Source: Taenia hydatigena
Lineage: Eukaryota > Platyhelminthes > Cestoda > Cyclophyllidea > Taeniidae
Reading direction: 5' to 3'
Length of the DNA stretch: 64,000 nucleotides
Assembly (NCBI GenBank): GCA_036345935.2
Contig: JADWOT020000002.1
Location: 10,198,196-10,262,195, forward strand
The notes under the pieces were generated by a model. It did not search any database. It was not told where the DNA came from and saw only the letters and a list, made by a program, of their open reading frames with translations. The position numbers were made by a program, and so were the translations under genes. Below are positions 1-13,000 of this stretch, piece after piece (within the stretch, counting starts at the first letter, position 1; every line of letters begins with the position of its first letter).

Positions 1-991
1 GCGAAAGACTTTATTGCTGCATAATCTTTGCCACCTTGTCTTGGGTCTGCTTGTATTGTGACTGTTAAAGTTGCGGGAGACACGACTTAGTTCACTGATG
101 GAAAAGATCACACCTAAATCCCCCTTCATGTCCAACAAGCACGATTTGCTCTACCGTAACAGGCATGAATGCAGCAGTGACGACGCACAGTTAAGCGGGC
201 TGGAAAGGCGTGCCAGCAAAGGTCTTACTAAAACATACATGTACGGAAAACTTTTTACCTGAAGAAGGAACAGAGTAATTGCGCAATTCGATTTTAGCTT
301 AAGTGTTCCTAGGTAATCTGCTAGACCGTCACTGACATCAGCTACGGCCAAAGGTTGACAACCTGGTCCCTTTTGACAATTGCAACCTACCTGACCGAAA
401 CCCAACCGTCATCGTGAGCCTCAGCGTCCACCATGTCAACAGACAATGCGCTGAGCCCGTCACCTTGAAAATGCCAAACAGAATGGCGCATTTTTATTAA
501 AAGGCGTCCAATCTTCAAGATAAATTTGGGCAAAAGCAAGTTCGCTGGCAAGATTTCCATTCATAATCTTAGAACTGGTTAGTCGTTCGCACAACCGTAA
601 GTAATTCGCAGTCAAAGGAGCATATCTAGGAATCAAACAAAAATCGGCAATCAAATGCAAAAAATCAAAATTTGTATTCAATGAACTAAACTTTGTTAAG
701 AATATATTTTTAGATTTTGGTTTTTCAATCTGACGCATCCATCCACCGGTATCTCCAGTCGAAATCCAGATTTTACCGAAGGCAACAGGAAATTCACCAT
801 ACGTGCATGCCAAAAACAGCAGCAAATTACATTGAAAATACGCAATAAATCTACCTGCATTGAAAATTTCTAAACTGTAGGCAAACGCGATTAATTTTGA
901 GCCTGCAAAACACTCGTTTGATTTGCTTTTCATGCACCGAGTAGCAAATGATGCCAATGTGATAATCTAAATTAAAATTTTGCGCTTATGC
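1..991. other. Left flank, no named gene
   Basis: Single-copy sequence to the left of the duplicated segment; the second copy at 13001 has no counterpart to it. It holds one longish minus-strand open frame (listed separately) and nothing else I can name. No RNA gene or repeat was recognised. Confidence 0.5.
460..957 (-). CDS. 165-codon open frame, unidentified
   Basis: An uninterrupted 165-codon frame, long for AT-rich DNA in which most chance frames end before 90 codons. The N-terminal third is hydrophobic and aromatic (for example LLLFLACTYGEFPVAFG). The C-terminal half has mixed charged and aromatic residues such as LRLCERLTSSKI and IYLEDWTPF, which is more protein-like than most frames here. 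I recognise no family. It may be an exon with the ATG only incidental, or chance. It ends about 35 bases left of where the 10 kb repeat begins, so it belongs to the unduplicated flank. Confidence 0.2.
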   Translation of the reverse strand: MASFATRCMKSKSNECFAGSKLIAFAYSLEIFNAGRFIAYFQCNLLLFLACTYGEFPVAFGKIWISTGDTGGWMRQIEKPKSKNIFLTKFSSLNTNFDFLHLIADFCLIPRYAPLTANYLRLCERLTSSKIMNGNLASELAFAQIYLEDWTPFNKNAPFCLAFSR

Positions 992-3900
992 ACGCAGATA
1001 TGCCTCGCAAATAAATATGCGCGTGCGGATTCCATGACGAGCCAACTTCTGACAATGAGCTAAAATTTGTACGGTCGCATTACAGTTGCATATTAAAAAA
1101 TGCCTATTTGCAGCCAAAAAATTAATCTGAATTTATTTGAGCATAGTTTACCTGTAAATTTCAAATTTACTGTCGCATGACTTATTTAAAAAGGCAGCGT
1201 CTTATGTTAGATCGGATTGGCTTTTAGGATCATGGCTTAACTGCACGATTAACTAGCCCGTTTGCTCATTTCCTAGTGCCATGGCGGATTTTCTAGTCGT
1301 TAAATTTTTGGTATTATTGCCAAGCATATGGAATTAATTCATCAAATATAATGACTTCATACCACTTTGGGTGACGATAAAGTTGGATCACAAATTTGTC
1401 TTCATGGTGTACTACAAGTAGCTTCCGATTTCATGAATAAACACGCAAGATGAAATGTCTGTTCATTGTTCGAAGCCATAGGTGAGTCAGTCCTTTGTAT
1501 TCACCCCATTCTTTTTTGTCATACAAATACTCTTTAATGTAGCGCTTATTATGAGGGCGAAAATTTTTTAACCTAGCTCTCTTACGTAATGTTCTGAAGT
1601 GTGTGCAGAACTGCCAAATCCAACCAGTTCACTTGATGACGTTGGACTACCTTGAGATTTTCATTTTCAGCCATACTTGGTGCCTATGTCGTTTATCTGG
1701 CGGTCAATCTGTGGATATTGTCTGAACTTGTGGGATCTCCGTGAGGGCTGAAGTGTTGTATCTAGGTTAGGCGCACTCTACCCAATTTGGAACCCCACAA
1801 TTAACACTCATCATGGCGATTCGATGGTTCTTCTGGCAGAATAGGTGTGCACAGCCAAAGTTTGGATGCCAAAACCGCTTGTCTGCTTTCCAGATTTGCA
1901 CCTGGGATGTTTAATTGGACTACGGAGTTATCGTACTGTCGATGTGAGTACTTCTTCATTTTCTCGAATTCGATAATCTTTCTTATTAAAGTTGTCATGC
2001 CAAGAAACCGCTTCTCATAAGTATTTCATCGCCGCACAGTCTGTATGCCTTGTTAGTGTGTTATGGTAACTGGATTTGTACTGAATCGTGTGTTGCTGCA
2101 CAAACCTGCCCATCCAGAACAGTAAGGTTGATGCAGAGTTAATGTGCTTCTGGCATTTTGAGCGGAAAGTACCATTTTTTAAAGATTGCGATGGGTGGGA
2201 TGTAGCGATGGATGTTCTTGTTAGACAGACTGTGGGTTCGAGTGCATTTAGCAGTGGTTCTGTAGCTGCTGTTTCGGATGTTGCTTTTCGCTTTCTTTGA
2301 TATAATATCCCTGTAATTCAGGTCCTGGCCGCTAAAATCATTCTTCCATTTGACCACATTGTCGCCAGCGACCCACCAAGGCTACAAAACAGATTGTCTT
2401 AGATTTGTCTAGCGGAACGCAATGAGTCCTATCCTGCGATATTTGAATCGTTTTTTGTAAAATGGTCTGGTCGACACCACCTTGCTGGTCTAATTTTGGG
2501 AGTCGTCTATTTCGTCGTTGCGGAGTACAGCATCCCGCCCACCGCGTCATTGGAGGATGGCCTATTGCGGTTCTGGATTTATGGCTGGCTGTCATTTTAT
2601 TTCATCTCACGAGTTTCGTCCTCAGTATTTAATAATTGGATGCTTCAGATGCAGCACGAATGGAAATTTAGTGCAGAGACATTCATGGAGATGCTTTCAT
2701 TTCTACCTATTAAAAGGCCTTCCACGAGCTATACTTAGTGCACTTCTTCACCATTGATGCCAAATGCGGGAACGTTATAATGATACGAATTGGTGCCTTT
2801 TGGCAGTAAGCAACCATTTTTTCGAGCCCATCCTTTAAATACTCTCTCATTTTTTGCCACTGAAATCGTTCTGTGCAGATATTTTAGCCAGACCGGACCG
2901 TTTCATCGTCTTTATTTTGGTTTTCAAGTGGAAACGCAATTGTTCGAGTTAATGTGGGATGGTACAATCGTTATTTCAGTCCCCTATTAAGTTAGCTATC
3001 CGACGCGAAGTTAGCCTCTCCTGACTCTGTAATGTCCGCTGAATTCACAACTTTGCCTTTTAGAGGATTTCTCGGAGTGCCATTCGAAGACATTTACTTA
3101 AATGTTCGTTCTCTTCTTTTGCGTCTCCCTTTCTAGTAACAATCATGGTCTCCAGCCGTGGGATGGTAACACCTTGTTAATTCTGCCTCAAAATTAACAA
3201 AGCGTAGACTTTCTCATTGCAGACGTGCTACTTCCTTTTTGGGTGATTTTCGTCCACGAATGGAGGCGGACTTGCCCTCAAGCGCACCAGAACCACTAGG
3301 AAGTTAATGTCCGACCAGCAAGTAACTTTTGGCATGGACCCTAAAACCGTAGTGATAACATAGTGCATACAACTTTGTGGTAGAGTACTATTTGCAGGAT
3401 TTTCGAATGAAAGGAAATATGGTTGCAATCAGTCCTTCTCCACTGCTCAGTGATGCATTTTTCGGAAAGGGATATGATCTAAATCTGCTAAGAAGTAAGA
3501 AAAGCCCTTCACAAAGGAATCGAAATTGACTGCCGAGATTTGTTATCTGTGAGGCATTAGAAATTCTTGCTAGCAATAAACAGAGTGCACGGAGCTGACA
3601 TTGCTGCATAACTGTCAAAGTGAAGCATTTTGCATCACAGCCCTGCCTCATGGAGAAGTGACGCATGTTCAGCTATCTCACAGCGTAATTCTGTCGCTGT
3701 TGTTTGTTCCTCTGGAACACAAGCCCACGTATTTTGCAGACTTATTTGAAAGTAGATGTTGGTGCTCACTGAGGCCTGTTTTATAAAGGGATAAGGGCTA
3801 TATCCGCGGCAAGATTCATTGCTCGTAATGATCATAGCGAAATAAATTTCGTACTTGTCATCAAAACTAAGTAGTGCTCCTGGTTTATTCATTTTGCGGG

Positions 3901-6900
3901 TGAACTATCGTTATTTTTATTTACATAAAAGTGGCAGATTCGTTAAATTGGTCGAACTCTTCTTTGCAAATGGACGACTGCAGTAACATCTCTCTCTACT
4001 TATTTGGAAAAAGTATGTTGCCATCCTTACAATGATTGACTCACGTAACTAAAAAGAGGTTTCCGCTTACTTTGGCATAACTTCTGAGTTAATTGACTTG
4101 CTTTTTAGAAGATTCATTTGGGGAGGCAGTCATAGTTAAAATCCATTACCCTTTTCAACGAGACTGGCTTACAGATCTTTGTGTTATAATGCGCTTTCGA
4201 TTCCAAAGCCAAAAATCAATCAAGCGCACATTACCCCATGCCAGTCTCACTTTATCTTCCAAATTTTGATATGTCCCACACGTGGTCGTAAGATGTTAAA
4301 AAGCTAGTGATCCGCTCTTTGAGGGAGCGCGGAGGGTGGGCACGAGATAATGCCCTCCTCCCTGCCTCTTTCTTCCTCCATGCTCTTCCTTTCCTGTTTT
4401 CGTACGATCTGGTCTTTAGCATTCTGTGCTAAACATGTGGTTTCAGGTTCTGCCTGTTGTCGCGTTCCATGGGTTCGCTCACTAGCTCCGATCGTCTTTT
4501 TAAGAGGCATAGTGTCAGGTGGCCTCGAGTAGGCAGGGCATGGCTATGACTCCTGCTCAGCATGCATCAAAGGCACGATTGGACCCAAATTCGTCGTGCT
4601 CAAAGGTGGTAATGAGATTACCTGTCGGTGGAAAATAAAAGCTGGTTTAATTCAAAGTTGAGAGCCAAAATGTTTCACTCGCATTGAGCAGGTTTAAGCG
4701 TAGCGTAGGAGCAGTAACGAATCCGAGTTGTAGTGCCATGCCGGCGGACTAATGCATTTCTGTGCTTTATAGTTCATGGGTATGGGCGACCGCATGAATC
4801 TTACAACACTCTGCAAACTAAAGCAAACCAATGGGTTTGAGTTTGCTTAAATATGCATTTGAATGTCCATCTATTGTTTTCGCGTATAAATCTCAACAAA
4901 ATTATTTATAGGCAAAATATGGCGGCGTCTGGAGCTCTAAGGAAGGGGAACAGCAAGGGATGGGGACATAATACTCGATTGGCGTGCCATTGGAGTGCGC
5001 GATCGCGCCTATTAACCATTGCATTACTCCCTTTTCAATGCCTTGTATTTTTCCGCTTTTTTTTCCTTTTGCATTTTGTTATATGATGCTTATGGAATTT
5101 CAAATAAATGATACTAATGCGCGTTTCACTTTGCGTCTCGTGTATTAGAGGTTGATTGCCTAGAGTGGGTCTGGCGATTTTTGTCGTGATGTGCATTAAC
5201 CATTGCAGGACTCATCTCACTTGCGGATCGTAAGCATTGTCTGTTGTTCCCAATGTGTGAGGTGCAGTGGTTTTGTAAGGTAAACAATGAAGGGATTCAC
5301 GTATATTGCCCGTGTGGGTCATTGTACTGAGACCCAGTATATGCAGACATTTCCACTATTACGTTAAGTGTCGACTTAATTCAATGACATTAAATGTGAG
5401 GTTTAGTAATGGCAGACAAGCTTACTACAACCGTGTTTCATTTGTAGTCTAATTAAGTATTCATCGTTGTTTGCTTGCTTTCGAAGCCGTATTTATGCTA
5501 GACTCCGTGCTTATGCAAAATGATATGATGTTTATCTTCATATTGTTTATTCGTACCCACTATGCAATGCGTTGATATTGCGATGAAGTGCTGATGTTTG
5601 AGAAGCGGTACATAGTCGATTTTCGCCTATCTCTTCTCGACAGAGGGATAATGCTCCTTATCTGGTTGTGGTGATACCGTCTAGATGCATTGAAAGAAAA
5701 AAGACATCTTGGATTGTGCTTCATGTTCGCATTCCAGTCACCTATTATGGCACGAAATGCGGAGAGGTGTAGCAATGTAGGCCATGCTACAAAATTTGGG
5801 ACTCTTGATATTAGACCACCTTCGTATTTCAACGTTTATAAAAATGGCATTCCACCTGTAGCCATAGATCCTATATCTGGAAGTAAAATAGGCCCTGCCA
5901 AAATTTGTTATTTATGATGCTTTTTATTGAAATAAACTTGTTCTTCATGAGATAGCAGAATTAAATGCTTATGAAGTTTTGAGATACGATGTTTGGGTTT
6001 CAATTTAACCAATTAATTCACCTCTCTTAGGTGCGAACAGTTGCTCCACTTTTTCTTTAATCCAATTATCCCAAAATTTCTCGAGACTAACTCACGAGAG
6101 AACAGAATTATGCGTTTGTGCACGATTGCATGGCCAGTGTGTAAGTAGTTGCAAACTGTGGCTGACAAAGAAAGTTTTGAAAGACACTGAAGTGCATTAC
6201 TGTTGCATGGACCCCTCCGCTGTGTTGCGAATTCGCAAGTTTTTTTTGTGATTTAACAAAAAAGGCCCGGAATTAAGGCTGCTAAAATTGAGCAAGTGGC
6301 TGCTGAGTGGTCATTGCTTCTGGCTCTGTAGGTGTTAGTGATCAAAGATTGGAACGGTAATGCGTCTCATGTACAAGAGTTTTAGTCATGTTCATGTCTG
6401 ACTCGCTAGTTGTGTCTGTAAGGCAGGGAGAGGCGCAAGGGCAGGGCATCGTTCATGGCTTTGAGCTAATGTACGCAGCAGTTACCACTGGTATCGACCT
6501 GAACTGCGTTATCTTCAGCACTTAAAATTCTCGAAGGAGGTTTTCAAAACTGAAAAGTAACTGCGATTTGATAGAGCGGTTTCTCATCTCCTCTTCTTGG
6601 ATGTCCCGAAGTCTAGAAGGACTTAAACATTGAAAGATACCTTTGGTGTTACTTTAATCCATCATAGCATCTATTGTCCAGCGACCTGAACTATTCATGA
6701 AGTCAACCATGTATACGAGTCCGGAAAGGCGTGTAAACTACGTGCGCGAAGAGTCTACGAAACGTAAGTGTATGCTGTAGGATTACCAGTGCAATAGTTA
6801 AATTATGATTCGATGACACCGGCTCGCCGTGATTTGTGCTTGGTTTCGAGGAAACGAAGGATTGCATTGTTGAAACCGCATTAGATGGAGTGATGGCCAC

Positions 6901-9900
6901 ACGTGCTATGGATTTAATCATGGTTATGAATGAAGCTTTTTTTACTTCCTTCATTTGGACAGAGGTACTAGGAGCCGATCGATGAGTTGCAGCAAGTTGG
7001 TCCCGCTGCTGTCGTGACAGCATATCCTATGCAGCCCTATTCATGCGTTTCATAATAAAACATCGACCTGCGGTGCAAAAGGATCTGCAAGAAGTTTATT
7101 ATGATTTGAAACATCAGTCGTTATTTGATCAGCTTGGTAGAAAACTGGCACTTTCGCATCGCACCCAGCCGAAGCTATCACAATTGTGTTTTATTTTATT
7201 CACGCTTTAGTGCTCAACGAAATGCTGGTCGATTGCAGTCGATTCTTCTTTCGAACAGGTCTAGCTTACAAATTCTTACTCTGTCACGCATTTTGTTTCT
7301 CAAACACTGCTTCCGTGTCTTCTGCACTCATGTCTCCCAACTTTTTGATGTGTTCTGCATGCGATGGTTTGATGCCTGAATGGGTCATTGACCTGCTCCT
7401 GGAGAAGTAGAAATAAGAGAACTGGGAAGGATGGACATGAGGTAGTATCTTTCTCCCTCTCCCTTCCTTCATTCTCTCCCATCCCTCTTATTCTTCCCTT
7501 CTTATCTCGCATTCCAATTTCCTACGACCCTATAACAACTCATGGGTCAGAACCCACTGCTGTCTGAGCAAGCGAAGACGCAACAGTGAAGTCCAGTTCC
7601 AATCAGTTTCTTGGTAATTTTTCGAAGCTTTTAGATAATGCAATGCTTAAATCAGATACATCGTTATCCGCTCTAGCTTTGGATTGCTATTAGTGTCAAG
7701 TAGGGCCTGATCACTGACTAGCTTTACCTTGTTTACAACTGCAATCCATTACAACCAACAAAGCGCGTACTAGAAGGAGAGACAACCCCCTACATTACAG
7801 CCAGTAAGCTTCAGATAACAAAATAAATAAAAGTTGTCACTTCTGCCAAGGATAAATATTCGAATCTGCTACCGAATTGTTATTCAAAATTAAACCACCT
7901 TAAAATACTGTGTAATAAAATGAATATTTTAAGCTGCTTTTCGATGCATGGCACAAAGCCAGCATTTACAGAGCATAAACACAGACAAAAACGCTCCTTT
8001 ACTGACTCGGCAAAACGATTATGCATTGCATTCGCAAAGATGTTTCGAAATCATCGTAAAAACTTAAGGCAAAAATGTATTTAAATTTCAATAAAATGAG
8101 TTTATTTAATTATTAAACATCAGGCCTTACTGCATTAGTGCCATGGTGGAAGATAATGCCGAAAATATCAAATAACTAAAGATGTCTGCCAGAAAAAGAA
8201 ATTATGGCACTACCATTTCAGTGTGTCAAATTTAGCTTTGGTCCCTTATTCCTCGGCTCTGAGATTATCAGAAAATTCAATGCGAACGTGTCTGGTGATA
8301 ACCGCTGAAACCAAGAATTCTGGAGAATGGTTGGTTTGTTGAAGATGCTGCCATCTAGAGGGGTCCCGATTAGGTCTCAGCTACAAGCCTAAAAATCTTT
8401 GAGCTCTTCTCACCCAAAAGCCGCTTTTAAATAATGAAAGAGGTCGCAGCAGTGCCCCGAAATTCCCCTAATACGAAGGGAAGGCTAATACTAGTGCAGT
8501 GCGGTTATTGTGTGCGTGACTCTCGGTTCCCGTCAAGAGCCACTTGGCTGACCACCTTGCCTTTGCCAGATGGGCTGACTTCTCGACTGTACTTGCAACC
8601 CCAACGCTTTCTCTCCGCAAAATACGCGCGTGTTCTGCCCGGGTGTTGCGTCTTCGTTTATCGTCAAGGAGGTCTCAGAGTGCTATAGCTAGAGCTGAAT
8701 GCGTGCAATAAGCTTATTGCTTGACCATCACTTATGCATGTGGCCACTTTGTGTTTGGTGAGCTGGTCTCTGGGCCGAACCAGTATCTCCAACACCTAAC
8801 GCATGATAGGGATATGCACTGTGTCCAAGTGCTATACTTTCTCCTGTTCTAAAAAGGTTTCAGGCCTCTATATATGTATCCGTACATATAGAGAGAAATG
8901 CACGTATAGCATGCAGAATGAGGTGGGGCTGCTGGCATGGTCTAGAGACCAGTCTTTCCTGTAAATGCACAATGGAGCGGACACCAAAAGTTAGGATAGC
9001 ACCCCATGTATTGCAGTGCATAGTGCACATTATTGGAAAGCAGCACTTTATTTTTGCGCAAATGCGTGAAACACCACTGCTACAACATACAATATTGGCA
9101 TTTATTATTTGCAAAATTTGTCAAAAGATATCGCTTTATGATTGCAGTTACATAGATTGGTAATTTTGAATCCGATTGTTGCCCAACATTAATAACATTC
9201 ATTGCTGTGTTTGATAGTTGGAAAACACTTATCCCTTCATATCACGTTGTTCTAAAACCAATCCAAGCATTGTTCAAAGTCTGCTTCCCATCTAGCAGTT
9301 CATCTGCGGATAAGTTTGTCGATCTAAACACAGATCCGGGTCAGATCTCAGGGTCTCAGAGTTCTAATTAGGTGGATTGACAGATCTAGTTTTGTCCATT
9401 TCTATAGTCACAAGCCAACGCATCATGAGGGTTTTGCATGCATCCAGAAGTGGATCAGTGGCTTGAGAACTAGGCAATGCATTGGCTGACATATTGAGGA
9501 TCTTTCTTATGGAAACGCTGAGATGTAACTGCACTGAAGACGGTGATTCCGCTATTTTTTATTCTGTTGTCGACTCCCATTTTGGTTAAAGCGTTCTGGG
9601 ACCGTCTTGGTAAGATGCCTTCTACCACTTGACTCTAACCAGCATACAAGAAACAATCGGTAGACAGTGGCACGTGCAGCGTTACCAAGTCTTTTTCATT
9701 ATTCTCATGCAAAGCTTTACGGTATGATATATGTGGCTTTATTGCTCTACATTCACTCTCAATGCAGGCATTGCGATGAGTTGTGAGTGGTCACGCACAT
9801 GTGCATGAACCAGTAGACTTGAATAAAGAGAGGTAAAAGTGGGATTAGATTAGACAAATGTATATATTTGTGTTGTAACCATTTCGCACCATAAGAGGTT

Positions 9901-11163
9901 ACATTGTAGTTGTCAAATGAGGTTCAATCGGTGGCAAGTGATGCATTCCATTGCAAGTAAAACCTGCAAGTGATTGAAATTTCCTCAGTAAGCGGCGGTT
10001 ATTGTTCGTGACATTGCGAATGGGTGATTTATTTGGCAATGTTCGCCAACTTACTCATAAATTTAGACAAGCGCCAAGGTCACGCAAGCAAAGAGGAATT
10101 CAGAGTATACGAAAGCCGAACCAGATCCGCTGGTAGTGGGACTGCTTTTCGCCCCTCCTCCGCTTTCCTCATCCTCTAGCCTCCCTCCGCCTTCTTCTCT
10201 TCCTTCTTCTCCCGTGATTCCTTCCTTTTCTCCACTTTCTTCATCGCCTGAGCCTTCTCCATTTTCCATGCTTTCTTTATCTTCCGTACGTTCTTCCTCT
10301 GCCAAAAAACATTCTCTTAAGAGAATTACATTGCACACAAATGATGCTGGGCCCAAATTGCATAGAAGCGGGCATTGACAACGGGTATAGGGCATTCAGC
10401 TTAGCATATGATTTGAAAATACTCTGCAGAACAGTGGCTTAAAAGAAGTGCCTTAAGCACCAACTTACCAGTGAAGAGTGTTTTAATTGTTTCGACGTAA
10501 TGCAAAACTCTGTCATCTCCCTTAAGTGCTTCAAAAAGTATAGCGTATGATTTGCCAGGATCCACTATCCTGAGAGTAGTTGATCCAAATGAAAAATCTT
10601 CAGTTTGAAAGGTAAGGAGACGGGTGGAATCAATTGATATTGCACGCAGATTGAATCGGTCTGCATGGACACCGGCCAGACCTCGGGCGTTCCAATTGAA
10701 CTGGTAGGTCTGAGGATCCACGTGGCTCCAATTGAAATGATGCGAATTTGGGAATCCCTCCGTTTCTTCAGCTTCTGTCATCGTTACCTCTAGAAAAGGC
10801 TTTGTTAATCAAACCTGCACCGTCCATTTTCAATTGGTCACGGAAATGAGGAAACCCGCACTGTTTTCATAGTATCGTTTCTTATTCAAAGAACCCTTCA
10901 TGTCTGTGACCTGATGTGACTGCGTTTTGTTCAAATCCCCTAGGTTCCGCATACGCATGATTTACAGTCATGTAGGAGGCGGATGAGCCGCGACTTTCTC
11001 AAGAGCTACTGATTTCGCTGCCGCAAATCCAACTTGTCAAGACGCCATCATAAATATGATGTAGTTGTCAGCGAAATAACCCGGAATTTTAGGCCAAATC
11101 AGCAAAACTAATAGTCATTTGAAAAAAAGCATATTCGATATCAACTTCTTTGTATGCTTCAAA
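992..11163 (+). repeat. 10.2 kb direct repeat, copy A
   Basis: This segment matches 13001-23168 throughout, in the same orientation, with the offset drifting only from 12009 at the left to 12005 at the right. By eye it differs by about one or two bases per 60, plus small indels. The left edge of the match is at 'acgcagatatgcc' and the right edge is in 'tgtatgcttc'. The right end of copy A carries the FN3 antigen-like gene. Apart from that gene I see no named gene in 992-10062: the open frames there (for example 5690-5917 and 8434-8688) match no family I know, and all five codon differences between copies in the 5690 frame change the amino acid, which argues against coding. Confidence 0.95.
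10063..10789 (-). CDS. FN3-domain secreted/GPI-type antigen gene, copy A (leader exon not found)
   Basis: Two exons are seen. The FN3 exon (10789-10469, 321 nt) follows a pyrimidine-rich acceptor ending ttttctag and ends at a consensus gtaagt donor. It is phase 1 at both ends, as usual for FN3 exons. It contains FN3 hallmarks: an early Trp strand (HHFNW), TYQFNW, and the late motif DPGKSYAILFEAL. After a 170 bp intron, the tail exon (10298-10063, acceptor ttttttggcag) keeps the frame. It encodes a Glu/Gly/Ser-rich acidic stalk, then a small-residue stretch (SGSGSA) and a hydrophobic end (FLFACVTLALV), like a GPI-attachment or membrane signal. This leader-FN3-tail plan is that of cestode oncosphere antigens (EG95/45W type). 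The expected leader exon should lie at higher coordinates; I searched 10800-12900 by eye and found no convincing one. Family assignment is by architecture only. Confidence 0.7.
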
Positions 11164-11924
11164 TGTTGTTAGGCCGTAAACTGTGAGACGTTGCGATGTG
11201 ATATGAGATTTCGCACTTCATTTAACTTTCGTGGCTGGTCGGTCTTTAGACACTCCCAGGATTACAACTTATGCTGGTAGGGAAATTATCGTTCATCCCT
11301 GTGGGACAGAGTAAGTGCCATTTAATGTATATAAAGTCATTTCAAATTTCATCAGGTAATTGCGGTCTAGTAGTTTGCTAATCTAATTCCATTTTAAGAT
11401 AATAAATGAAGTGAAGGCGCTGTTATGTATGACGCGATCCAATGGGAGTTTTGTGAGTCTAATGCAAATGACGAAGAACAACTCTACTAAGCTCATGCTT
11501 TTTGTGGATTAATTGAAAACTCTAGCTGAAGGGACGACTGTGGTGAACTGCATCAATTAAAGTATTGTCTTTCTGAACCACTGTCGATCGATTGAAACAA
11601 GATTCGATGAACTAAAACCTGCCGCACTTTTCCCTACCCCTTATGGTGTAGCCCTCTAAAGCACTGTTTTCATAACTCGGCACATGTCACGCATGCTTTG
11701 TTTAACGTTTTGATTCAATCCAACACCGATCTGCCTCTCATAAGCCTAATCATGAAAATTGGTATAAATAGGTAGCCTCACCACATGGTACCTAGGACAC
11801 TGAAAACAGTACAGCGCGTTAAACTTGACCCACTCTCAGGCATGTAAAAGCAATGTACTCATAATCACAAGCCATAACTTGCCTTTGGGTGTTGTCCTTA
11901 TTGTACCGTCGTAAACTCAAACAC
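10790..11924. other. Intergenic or intronic stretch
   Basis: Upstream of the FN3 exon on its own strand. I examined the minus-strand ATGs here for a short hydrophobic leader followed by a GT donor and found none. Copy A and copy B stop matching at 11163, so the remainder is single-copy. Confidence 0.5.
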
Positions 11925-12190
11925 TGACTCCATCCCTAAGTTCCTTGAGACGTACATTGTACGGTTTGTCAGCCCGCAGTTCCCACACAGTGACTTCTCC
12001 CCTTGAGAAATTGGCAATTTTTAGAAATGGATTGCCAGAGAGATCAGCTGCAGGATTTGGTCAGCGCTGAGTCCATTCAGGCTACGGACGTCCCAACTTA
12101 ACCGATAAATGTGATCGTCCATGAGGGTCCAGTAAAAGTGGTTTGGAATCGGGATCCCACCAATCTCATTTTCCTTTGCCGCCGCCAATT
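11925..12190 (-). pseudogene. Decayed FN3 exon, paralogue of the 10.5 kb gene
   Basis: After a good acceptor (ttatttgcag) the minus strand reads a phase-1 FN3 exon start like the neighbouring gene: PNHFYWTLMDDHIYRLSWD aligns with its NSHHFNW..TYQFNW. The frame stops after SLAIHF. The homologous continuation is found one frame over (SGNPFLKIANF.., then LRADKPYNVRLKELRDG, aligning with DPGKSYAILFEALKGDD), and a third frame change seems needed for the last residues. No clean donor follows. So this is a divergent, frame-broken second member of the same family, tandem to the intact one. A sequencing indel could explain one shift but less easily two. Confidence 0.6.
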
Positions 12191-12999
12191 CTGCAAATAA
12201 TAGTAATAATAATATTTATCGTTAGTCAAGCCTACTTCGCCTTTATCATCTAATTAGCAACAAAGCCATTAAATTCCCGAATGGATCCAAGAAGCAGCAG
12301 CCTGCTTGTTTCTTTGCTACGAATATGAGCCATTTTGTGGCATTATTCAAAAGAATTCGAACCATTTAAATTTCACATACGTGTATAAAGTGCATTAAGG
12401 AAGCAAGTTCCTAGTATATTTGGCGACGTTGCAATTCTCATCAGCAAAAGCAGAATCCAGGTTGATTTAGTGACTGTTCCACACAGTAGAACTCTGCATT
12501 GGTTCTCAATTTAAGCAATGGGCATTAAGGTGCTGAACTGTAACAGAGTAAGCAAAGATATCGCAGTTATGCTAAAGCTGGCATAATTTAAAAGGCAGGT
12601 TTCAGGCGAACTAAAATTCGAGTAAAAAGACCTCCGTGATGACTTATAAAATGCACTTGAGATCGAGATGCAGAGAAAGATTATGGTTTAGGATGCATTG
12701 CCGCCTTCCGGTAGTAACGCCCTGAGATTAGATGTGGATGGTGGGTTTGTTCATAGTCAGGTCAACAACAGAGATGAGGATACTAAAGACACAACGTGAA
12801 TGGGCTGATCCCTGGGTGCCAGTAAAGCCGTGGACGCGACTTTCTGGAATTCGCATTCTTCAAGCCTTTTGTAAAGTCGTCACTTGTCTTTGTGGTATCG
12901 AAGGAAGCAGCGAAACATATTCGCACACAGCGGAGTGCGTCAGCAGCTTGACAACGTACTGGCTACTAAGATTACACAAATTGTGTACAGCTATGCCAT
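12191..12999. other. No gene seen
   Basis: Single-copy DNA between the decayed FN3 exon and the contig joint. It contains a short TAA/TAG-rich microsatellite near 12201-12215. An open frame running through 12732-13046 crosses the N at 13000 and is not meaningful. Confidence 0.5.
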
Positions 13000-13000
13000 N
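13000..13000. other. Single N at contig joint
   Basis: One undetermined base. The sequence to its right begins repeat copy B immediately; the sequence to its left is unrelated to the left flank of copy A. This marks a join between two assembled pieces. Confidence 0.9.

Noticed and set aside
2139..2595. Minus-strand frames suggestive of retroelement or housekeeping coding sequence
   Set aside because: Frames shift repeatedly, no diagnostic motif (protease, RT or integrase) is present, and differences between the two 10 kb copies fall without regard to codon position.
5690..5917. 75-codon plus-strand frame with a nearby aataaa (and its copy at 17710-17937)
   Set aside because: It looked like a last exon (ends IDPISGSKIGPAK.CYL), but all five codon differences between the two copies change the residue and I see no family match or clear acceptor.
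10136..10378. 80-codon plus-strand frame rich in Ser and Pro
   Set aside because: It is the antisense of the Glu/Gly-rich stalk of the FN3 gene tail exon; the minus-strand frame has matching splice sites and a sensible C-terminus. The same applies to 22141-22383.
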